The notes beneath the pieces were generated by a model. That model made no database searches. It had not been told where the DNA came from and worked only from the letters and a program-made list of their open reading frames with translations. 64,000 nucleotides of DNA from Pseudarthrobacter defluvii (lineage in GTDB: Bacteria > Actinomycetota > Actinomycetes > Actinomycetales > Micrococcaceae). The position numbers and the translations under genes were made by a program. Of this stretch, positions 57,512-64,000 are shown in pieces (within the stretch, counting starts at the first letter, position 1; each line of letters starts with the position of its first letter). The DNA is taken from assembly GCF_030816725.1 (NCBI RefSeq), contig NZ_JAUSYG010000001.1:4278001-4342000 (forward strand), written 5' to 3'.

Positions 57512-59194
57512 GTGGCCCATATTGACGTTTCCGGCATCGACTACTTCCTCTCCGACGGCACCCAGCTCCTGAACGGGGTGACCTTCAAGGTTCCGGACGG
57601 CACCAAGACCGCCCTGATCGGGCCCAACGGCACAGGTAAGACCACGCTGTTCCGCATCATCGCCGGGGATCTTGTTCCCGACGAGGGCGTGGTGGGACGC
57701 TCCGGAACCATGGGCATCATGCGCCAGTTCGTGGGCCAGGTCCGGGACGGCTCCTCCGTGCGGGACCTCCTGGTCTCTGCCGCTCCTCCGGCCCTCGCGG
57801 CCGCTGCCCGCGAGGTTGATGAGGCAGAACTGGCCATGATCGAACACGACGACGAGCCCACCCAGATGCGGTACGCCCAGGCGATCGTCGACTGGGGGGA
57901 CGCGGGCGGCTACGACGTCGAAACCGTCTGGGACGAGGTCTGCACGGCCGCGCTGGGAATGCCCTTTGACCGTGCGCAGCACCGCCCGGCGTCGAGCCTT
58001 TCCGGCGGTGAGCAGAAGCGTCTGGTGCTGGAGGCACTGTTTGCCGGCCCGGACGACCTCCTGCTCCTGGACGAGCCGGACAACTACCTGGACGTCCCGG
58101 GGAAGCGCTGGCTTGAGGAAAAGCTGAACGACTCAAAGAAAACCGTCTTCTTCATCAGCCATGACCGGGAACTGCTGAACAACGCCGCCGGGCGCATCGT
58201 CACCCTGGAACCGAGCATCAACGGGGCAGGGGCCTGGATCCACGGCGGCGGCTTCGGCTCCTACGTGGAGGCGCGCGCAGACCGCAACGCGCGCTTTGAG
58301 GAACTGCGCAAACGCTGGGACGAGGAGCACATCAAGCTCAAGGAACTCGTCAACATGTACAAGAACAAGGCCGCCTTCCGTTCCGACATGGCCAACCGCT
58401 ACCACGCTGCCCAGACGCGTCTGGCCAAGTTCCTGGAAGTGGGACCGCCCGAGGCCCTGCCCATCGAGCAGAACGTCCAGATGCGGCTCAAGGGCGGGCG
58501 GACCGCCAAACGCGCCATTGTGGCCGAGCGGCTCGAGCTGACGGGCCTCATGAAGCCGTTCTCAACCGAGGTGTGGTTCGGCGACCGGGTGGGCGTCCTG
58601 GGTTCCAACGGCTCCGGAAAGTCACACTTCCTGCGGCTGCTGGCCACCGGCGGCACGGACCCCGAACGCGAACACCTGCCCGTCTCGGACGTGGACATAG
58701 CCGAGGTGCCGCACGAAGGGACCGTGAAACTGGGTGCGCGGATCCGCCCCGGCTTCTTCGCCCAGACCCATGTTCGCCCCGATCTCCTGGGCAAAACCCT
58801 GCTGGAGATCCTGCACCGTGGCGACGAACACCGCTCCGGGCTGGGCCGCGAGGCCGCCGCGGGCGCCTTGGACGGCTACGGCCTGGCGGCGCAGTCGGAG
58901 CAGAAGTACGAGTCCCTTTCCGGCGGGCAGCAGGCACGGTTCCAGATCCTGCTCCTGCAGCTCAGCGGTGCCACACTGCTCCTGCTGGACGAGCCCACGG
59001 ACAACCTGGACCTGCATTCGGCCGAAGCCCTGGAACGTGCCATCGACCACTTCGAGGGCACTGTGCTGGCTGTGACGCACGACCGGTGGTTCGCGCGGAC
59101 GTTCGACAGGTTCCTGGTGTTCGGCTCGGACGGCAAAGTGTACGAGTCCACAGAACCCGTGTGGGATGAGCAGCGCGTACAGCGCACCCGCTGA
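57512..59194 (+). CDS. ABC-F family ATPase
   Basis: The 560-residue soluble protein has two ABC domains: the first with GPNGTGKTT, LSGGEQKRLVLEALF and LLLLDEPDNYLD, the second with GSNGSGKSH, LSGGQQARFQIL and LLLDEPTDNLD. They are joined by a charged linker (about 255-325) that would reach the ribosomal P-site tRNA. There are no membrane segments. ABC-F proteins act on translation, and some give resistance to ribosome-targeting antibiotics. The sequence alone does not say which. GTG start, 26 bp after the PBP gene. Confidence 0.9.
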   Translation: MAHIDVSGIDYFLSDGTQLLNGVTFKVPDGTKTALIGPNGTGKTTLFRIIAGDLVPDEGVVGRSGTMGIMRQFVGQVRDGSSVRDLLVSAAPPALAAAAREVDEAELAMIEHDDEPTQMRYAQAIVDWGDAGGYDVETVWDEVCTAALGMPFDRAQHRPASSLSGGEQKRLVLEALFAGPDDLLLLDEPDNYLDVPGKRWLEEKLNDSKKTVFFISHDRELLNNAAGRIVTLEPSINGAGAWIHGGGFGSYVEARADRNARFEELRKRWDEEHIKLKELVNMYKNKAAFRSDMANRYHAAQTRLAKFLEVGPPEALPIEQNVQMRLKGGRTAKRAIVAERLELTGLMKPFSTEVWFGDRVGVLGSNGSGKSHFLRLLATGGTDPEREHLPVSDVDIAEVPHEGTVKLGARIRPGFFAQTHVRPDLLGKTLLEILHRGDEHRSGLGREAAAGALDGYGLAAQSEQKYESLSGGQQARFQILLLQLSGATLLLLDEPTDNLDLHSAEALERAIDHFEGTVLAVTHDRWFARTFDRFLVFGSDGKVYESTEPVWDEQRVQRTR

Positions 59195-59205
59195 TAGAGC
59201 GCCCA

Positions 59206-59352
59206 TTGTCTCAAGCGCAGGTGCCGTGGTTACGCCGTCTGCCGCTCGTGGCGGGCCTCGACCGGGCGGACCTCATCGTGACAGACCGGCAATTCAGCGT
59301 ACAGGACCGCGCTGAACTCGACAAATACCCAGTGGAAGTAGTGAGTGTATGA
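59206..59352 (+). pseudogene. C-terminal remnant of a DeoR-like regulator
   Basis: The frame reads SQAQVPWLRRLPLVAGLDRADLIVTD and ends EVVSV, with the LDRADLIVTD segment and a final VEVV strand like the last part of DeoR-family sugar-phosphate sensors. Only about 48 residues remain, with no start or DNA-binding domain. Its stop overlaps the ATG of the MFS gene, as if an intact regulator once preceded it. The family match is from memory of the pattern only. Confidence 0.4.
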
Positions 59353-60620
59353 GCAGCAATACCGGAACCGAAGAGCGGGCAGGATTAAAAGCAGCGGCCG
59401 CGGCCACGTTCGTGGTCTTCGGCGTCAACGGATTGGTCTTCGCCAGCTGGGCGGCCAGGATTCCCGCCGTTACGCAAACGCTGCAGATCACCTCCGGCCA
59501 AATGGGCACCCTGCTGCTGTGCACGGCCATCGGCTCGCTGCTTGCGCTTCCCACGGCTGGCCTGGTGGTCGGCCGGATCGGTACAGCCAACACCGTGCGC
59601 TTTGCGGGCGTGCTGGCGGCGGCAGCAGGCATGGGCATTGCCCTCTCCCTTTCGCTGACATCCATCCCCGGAACGGCGGTGTCGCTGTTCTTCTTCGGCA
59701 TCGGGATCGGGCTATGGGACGTGGCGCAGAACATAGAAGGGGCCGACGTAGAGCACAAGCTCCGGCGGACCATCATGCCGCAGTTCCATGCGGCCTTCAG
59801 CGGCGGTGCCTTTGTGGGGGCGCTCATCGGGGCAGCGCTGTCCACTTTGGGTGTGGACCTTCCGCTGCATCTTCTGGTGATCGCAGCCGTGGTGGTGGTG
59901 GTGGCCCTGGTCGTGCCACGCCACTTCCTTCCCCACCTGTCAACGGCCGTCGCGGTGGGAGAGCCGAAACCTGCCAAGGGGCCTTCCGCGTGGCGGGACA
60001 GCAGGACGCTGCTGATCGGGGTGGTGGTTCTGGGCGCCACTCTCACGGAGGGGGCCGGAAACGACTGGATCGCCAAGGCGTCCGTGGACGGCATTGGCGC
60101 CTCCGAATCCACGGGTGCCCTCATGTTCGCCCTGTTCGTCCTGGCCATGACGGCGATGCGTTTCCTGGGCGGCCAGGTCATCGACAGGTACGGGCGTGTT
60201 GCGGTATTGCGGGCCAGCATGGCGGCAGCGGCTGCGGGCCTGGGACTCTTTGTACTGGCATCCAACATCTGGCTGGCTGGAATTGGTGCGGCGCTTTGGG
60301 GCGTGGGTGCCGCCCTCGCCTTTCCAATGGGGATGTCCGCGGCATCTGACGACCCGAAACATTCAGCGGCGCGGGTTTCCGTTGTATCCACGTTGGGGTA
60401 TATTTCGTTCCTCGCCGGGCCGCCTCTGCTCGGCTACCTCGGTGACCTCACGGGGATCCACACGGCACTGCTGGCCATCATGGCGCCCATCCTGGTGGCA
60501 CTGTTGCTCGCCGGAGCTGCGAGGCCCCTGCAAGTGGATCAGGAGCCCGGTGTGCTGGATCCGGGTCAGGAGTCGATGTCCGGGGACGCCGCGGCCCCGG
60601 AGTCCAGCAAGCGGGAGTAA
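59349..60620 (+). CDS. MFS transporter
   Basis: The 423-residue protein has about twelve predicted helices. It carries the GLVVGRIGTANTVR-type loop between helices 2 and 3 and a matching FLGGQVIDRYGRVAVLR in the second half. The N-terminus FVVFGVNGLVFASWAARIPAV resembles the YbjJ/FucP-like subgroup often found with sugar regulators. Substrate unknown. It starts inside the stop of the regulator remnant. Confidence 0.88.
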   Translation: MSSNTGTEERAGLKAAAAATFVVFGVNGLVFASWAARIPAVTQTLQITSGQMGTLLLCTAIGSLLALPTAGLVVGRIGTANTVRFAGVLAAAAGMGIALSLSLTSIPGTAVSLFFFGIGIGLWDVAQNIEGADVEHKLRRTIMPQFHAAFSGGAFVGALIGAALSTLGVDLPLHLLVIAAVVVVVALVVPRHFLPHLSTAVAVGEPKPAKGPSAWRDSRTLLIGVVVLGATLTEGAGNDWIAKASVDGIGASESTGALMFALFVLAMTAMRFLGGQVIDRYGRVAVLRASMAAAAAGLGLFVLASNIWLAGIGAALWGVGAALAFPMGMSAASDDPKHSAARVSVVSTLGYISFLAGPPLLGYLGDLTGIHTALLAIMAPILVALLLAGAARPLQVDQEPGVLDPGQESMSGDAAAPESSKRE

Positions 60621-60642
60621 CCGTTGGGGTTAGGGTGATCAC

Positions 60643-62139
60643 ATGCACAGCAGCAGGCCGCGAGGCCGGACGTGGATCAGCCGGTTCGATAGATACCTTT
60701 TGGCGCATGTTTCCCGCTTGCCGGGCGGCAACCACGATGTCTTCTTCCGACGGCTTTCCGCCTCAGCCAACCAGGGCAAGCTGTGGATGGGGACTGCGGC
60801 GGTCCTGGCACTCTTTCCTGGCAGGACGCGGAGGGCGGCGCTGCACGGCCTGATTGCCCAAGGGGTGGCCTCGGCTGTGACCAACGTGGTGTTTAAGACG
60901 CTGCTCCCCCGAACCCGTCCGCTGCCTGAACATCTGCCGGTCTTCCGCTTCGTGCACCCGCAACCCACCAGTTCCTCAATGCCGTCCGGCCATTCAGCAT
61001 CCGCCGTGGCGTTCGCTGTGGGTGCTGGCCTGGTCCGGCCTACCCTGGGAGCCGCGCTTGCCCCGGCGGCCCTGGGGGTGGCGTACTCGAGGGTGCACAC
61101 CGGCGCGCACTGGCCCTCCGACGTCCTGTTCGGTTCAGCGCTGGGGGCCGGTGCCGCCCTGGTGACCCGCCACTGGTGGCCGGTCCGCCCGCCGACCCCG
61201 GCAACTACCCGCGCATGGACCACCGCGCCCGAGCTGCCTGGCGGTGAAGGCCTCAGCATCGTCGTGAACACGTTGGGTGGATCCTTCAAAGAGGAAACAG
61301 CCAGCGCACTCCAGGAAGTATTTCCCAAAGCGCATATAAACACGGTGCAGCCTGATGAAGACCTGGTGAAACGGATCGCGGACACCGCCGATTTCACCGG
61401 CACCCGCGCGCTTGGCGTGTGGGGTGGTGACGGGACCGTCGGCGCCGCGGCCGCTGCCGCCGTCGCACGATCCTTGCCCTTGCTGGTCCTGCCCGGCGGA
61501 ACCCTCAACCACTTTGCCCGGGATGCGGGGACGGGCAGCCTGAAGGACGCGGTGCGGGCGGCAAGCAACGGTGAGGCGGCCTTGGCGGACATTGGGGTGG
61601 TATCCGCGGAACGCGGCCTTGCCGGGGATCCCGAAGTATCGGAAGTGGCAATGCTGAACACGTCCAGCATCGGCCTCTACCCAAACTTTGTCCGGCGCCG
61701 GGAGCACCTGCAGCCCGCACTCGGAAAGCCGCTGGCCGGTGTTGTTGCCATGTTCAGGACCTTTGCCGGGGGCACGCCCACCACGCTGACGGTGGACGGC
61801 GTCCGGCACAAGGTGTGGATTGCCTACCTGGGCCGGGGACGCTACTACCCACGCGACCACGCACCCCTGATCCGGCCCGTCATGGACGACGGAGTGCTGG
61901 ATGTCCGGCTGATCACGGCTGACGAGTCCTTCGCCCGGCTCCGGCTGCTCTGGTCCGTGCTCACGGGAACAGTGGCAAGTTCCAGGATCACCCACCTCCG
62001 CGAGGCCAAGGAGGTCAGGGTTGACGCCGATGGCACACCCATGGCGCTGGCGGTGGACGGGGAGGCGCTGGCCGGAGTCCGAAGCGTCGCCTACCATGTC
62101 CGGCCGAGGGCACTGACGTACTACTCACCCCGTTCCTGA
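60643..62139 (+). CDS. PAP2 phosphatase fused to diacylglycerol kinase-like domain
   Basis: The 498-residue protein joins two lipid enzymes. The N-terminal PAP2 domain (about 20-190) shows the three phosphatase motifs KTLLPRTRP, PSGH and SRVHTGAHWPSD. The C-terminal DAGK/sphingosine-kinase-type catalytic domain (about 205-495) shows VWGGDGTVGA and LPGGTLNHFARD, then a YxxGRG-like segment. Such fusions may interconvert phosphatidate-like lipids or undecaprenyl species. Hydrophobic stretches are modest, so membrane topology is unclear. Confidence 0.9.
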   Translation: MHSSRPRGRTWISRFDRYLLAHVSRLPGGNHDVFFRRLSASANQGKLWMGTAAVLALFPGRTRRAALHGLIAQGVASAVTNVVFKTLLPRTRPLPEHLPVFRFVHPQPTSSSMPSGHSASAVAFAVGAGLVRPTLGAALAPAALGVAYSRVHTGAHWPSDVLFGSALGAGAALVTRHWWPVRPPTPATTRAWTTAPELPGGEGLSIVVNTLGGSFKEETASALQEVFPKAHINTVQPDEDLVKRIADTADFTGTRALGVWGGDGTVGAAAAAAVARSLPLLVLPGGTLNHFARDAGTGSLKDAVRAASNGEAALADIGVVSAERGLAGDPEVSEVAMLNTSSIGLYPNFVRRREHLQPALGKPLAGVVAMFRTFAGGTPTTLTVDGVRHKVWIAYLGRGRYYPRDHAPLIRPVMDDGVLDVRLITADESFARLRLLWSVLTGTVASSRITHLREAKEVRVDADGTPMALAVDGEALAGVRSVAYHVRPRALTYYSPRS

Positions 62140-62279
62140 CTCAGCGGCCACGGCGGACCCTGATTCTCCCCTGAATCATCCCTGATTCCGGCGAAAAGCC
62201 GCCTGGACCTCGGTAGCGTGGGCCATGAACACCCACCGAAACCCTCCGCGGCCCCGCGCTGCTGTTCAAAGGATGATTC

Positions 62280-63203
62280 ATGATCGAGGCAAACGGGCTG
62301 ACCAAGGTCTACGGCGCCAAAACCGCCGTGGCCGGCGTCAGCTTCACCGTCAGTGCAGGGCAGGTCACAGGCTTCCTGGGCCCCAACGGGGCAGGAAAGT
62401 CCACCACCATGCGCATGATCATGGGACTGGACCGGCCCACGTCCGGATCTGTAACGGTGAACGGCCTGCCATATGTCCGGCACAAAGCACCCCTGCGCCA
62501 GGTGGGTGCCCTGCTTGACGCCAAAGCGGTCCACACCAGCCGCAGTGCCTACAACCACCTGCTGGCCATGGCGGCAACGCACAGCATCCCCAAAGCCCGG
62601 GTGCACGAGGTAATCGAAATGACCGGCCTGGACGCTGTGGCACGCAAGAAGGCAGGTGGTTTCTCCCTGGGCATGGGCCAACGGCTGGGTATTGCGGCGG
62701 CCCTCCTGGGGGACCCGCAGACCCTGATCCTCGACGAACCGGTCAACGGACTGGACCCTGAGGGCGTGGTGTGGGTGCGGAACCTGGTCCGCTACCTCGC
62801 CGGACAGGGGCGCACCGTATTCCTCTCGAGCCACCTGATGAGCGAAATGGCACAGACCGCCGACCACCTCATCGTCATCGGCCGAGGCCGGGTCATTGCT
62901 GACGCCCCCATCCGGGACATCATCACCGGCAAGGGCCAGTCCCGCGTCCGCGTCCGCACCGATCAACCCGACCGGCTCCATCAGCTGCTGGCCGCAAGGG
63001 GTGCATTCATCAACGTCCCGGAACGGGAGCTGCTCGAAGTAACGGGCCTGGAGCCCAGGACAATCGCCTCGACGGCCTTGGAAAACCAGGTCATGGTCTA
63101 CGAACTCACGCCCCTCGTTGCCAGCCTCGAGGAGGCATACATGGAACTGACCAAGGACGACGTCGAATACCATTCCCTGCCCGCTGCGGAGGTAAGCAAG
63201 TAA
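62280..63203 (+). CDS. ABC transporter ATP-binding protein
   Basis: The 307-residue ATPase of an ABC-2 type exporter has Walker A GPNGAGKSTTM, signature FSLGMGQRLGIAAALLG and Walker B LILDEPVNGLDP. A C-terminal extension (about 215-305, DUF4162-like) is typical of drug and natural-product exporters. The ATG at 62280 follows AAAGGA. Its TAA overlaps the permease ATG by one base. Confidence 0.92.
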   Translation: MIEANGLTKVYGAKTAVAGVSFTVSAGQVTGFLGPNGAGKSTTMRMIMGLDRPTSGSVTVNGLPYVRHKAPLRQVGALLDAKAVHTSRSAYNHLLAMAATHSIPKARVHEVIEMTGLDAVARKKAGGFSLGMGQRLGIAAALLGDPQTLILDEPVNGLDPEGVVWVRNLVRYLAGQGRTVFLSSHLMSEMAQTADHLIVIGRGRVIADAPIRDIITGKGQSRVRVRTDQPDRLHQLLAARGAFINVPERELLEVTGLEPRTIASTALENQVMVYELTPLVASLEEAYMELTKDDVEYHSLPAAEVSK

Positions 63204-64000
63204 TGAGCTCCCTGACCACTGAATCCACACCGTCCCGCGAACCGGCGGCCTCTCCCGCCGGCCCGGTCCACAGCAAGGCGGGACGGCCGCTTCCGGGCCC
63301 CACCTTTTTCCGGGTCCTCAACTCGGAAATCATCAAGTTCCGCAGCCTCCTTTCCACCCTGATCCTGCTTGCTTCCACCGCAGTGGTCATGGTGGGGTTC
63401 GGTGCGCTGTCCGCGTGGGGGACCGGCCAGTTCGCTGATGCGGCCACCCGCGATCCGCAGGCGGCCGCCAGGATGGCCAGCCAGGGCGGAGACCTTGCCG
63501 TCAGTGTGCCCACCTCGGGCATCGCCTTCGCCCAACTGATCCTGGGGTCCCTGGGCGTGCTCCTGATGAGCTCGGAATTCACCACCGGCATGGCACGGTC
63601 CACCTTCGCAGCCGTGCCCAAGCGGCTCCCCGCCTTCGCCGCGAAGCTCGTGGTGGTGATCGTGGCCTCCTTCGCCGTCACCGCCGTGTCCACCTGGATT
63701 GCCGGCCTGGTGGCTGTTCCCATCCTGGACAACTACGGCCTCACACTGGACCTGGCCAGCTCCCAGTCCGTGAAGCTGCTCCTGGTCAACAGCATCTACG
63801 TGGCAGCCGTCGCCGCGATCGGCATGGCACTGGGAACGTTGCTGAGGAATTCCGCGGGCGGCATCATGAGCCTTGTGGGCATCTTCTTCGTGGCACCGAT
63901 CGCCTTCCAGCTCATCCCGGGGGACTTCTTCGAGGAAGCCCGCAAGTACCTGCCTGGCAACACCGTCGATCCCCTGACGGCTTCCCAGCACGTTCCGGAC
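63203..64000 (+). CDS. ABC-2 type permease, truncated by the window end
   Basis: The first 266 residues are present, beginning MSSLTTESTPSREPAASPAG. A polar N-terminus of about 45 residues is followed by at least five hydrophobic helices, with the coupling-helix-like LNSEIIKFRSLLSTL segment and LLMSSEFTTGMARSTFAAVPKR, both common in ABC-2 permeases. It pairs with the ATPase just upstream. The 3' end is outside the window. Confidence 0.85.
   Translation, partial: MSSLTTESTPSREPAASPAGPVHSKAGRPLPGPTFFRVLNSEIIKFRSLLSTLILLASTAVVMVGFGALSAWGTGQFADAATRDPQAAARMASQGGDLAVSVPTSGIAFAQLILGSLGVLLMSSEFTTGMARSTFAAVPKRLPAFAAKLVVVIVASFAVTAVSTWIAGLVAVPILDNYGLTLDLASSQSVKLLLVNSIYVAAVAAIGMALGTLLRNSAGGIMSLVGIFFVAPIAFQLIPGDFFEEARKYLPGNTVDPLTASQHVPD

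Overview
The window is the replication-origin region of a high-GC actinobacterial chromosome. Gene order, GTG-rich starts and protein features fit the Micrococcaceae, probably Arthrobacter or Pseudarthrobacter; this is inferred from sequence features and synteny, not from a database match. Compared with Mycobacterium tuberculosis, the core order (fhaA-fhaB-pstP-rodA-pbpA-pknA-pknB-trpG-crgA ... ppiA ... gyrA-gyrB-dciA-recF-dnaN-dnaA-rpmH-rnpA-yidD-yidC-jag-rsmG-parA-parB ... trxA-trxB-murJ-nudix-cca) is the same but in the opposite orientation.

Layout. 1-1.9 kb: a sugar-acid dehydratase and a GntR/FCD regulator with a palindromic operator at the window edge. 2.0-12.1 kb: tRNA-Leu and a seven-gene Ser/Thr-phosphorylation and cell-wall operon with stop/start overlaps. 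12.1-20.6 kb: trpG-type amidotransferase, a tiny membrane protein, class E sortase, crgA, tag, an AhpD-like gene inside a dense DnaA-box field, rhomboid protease, ppiA, a helical-repeat protein, a GT2 glycosyltransferase and an EamA exporter. 20.6-31 kb: tRNA-Ala, a DLW-39-like micro-gene, tRNA-Ile, a DUF3566 protein, gyrA, gyrB, dciA, recF, gnd and dnaN. 30.9-33.3 kb: oriC in two parts on either side of dnaA. 33.3-39.0 kb: rpmH to parB. 39.05-43.4 kb: a gene desert with seven perfect parS palindromes, one degenerate parS and a DnaA-box group. 43.4-49.5 kb: trxA, trxB, a pseudokinase/discoidin-like protein, murJ and a Nudix hydrolase. 49.7-64 kb: cca, histidine phosphatase, two micro-ORFs with ideal ribosome binding sites, GT87 glycosyltransferase, FAD oxidoreductase, lipoprotein transpeptidase, ABC-F protein, a regulator remnant, MFS transporter, a PAP2-lipid kinase fusion and an ABC exporter cut by the window end.

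How it works together. DnaA, DnaN, RecF, DciA and gyrase start and sustain replication at oriC. ParA and ParB act on the parS array next to it. PknA/PknB, PstP, FhaA/FhaB and the split MurJ/pseudokinase pair form the system controlling elongation, with RodA, PbpA and CrgA as wall and division effectors. The most unusual parts are the coding-free parS centromere block with embedded DnaA boxes, and a second origin-like cluster of at least ten DnaA boxes at 14.8-15.95 kb. That cluster shares a TTATTAACA element with oriC and holds more perfect boxes than the canonical origin spacers.
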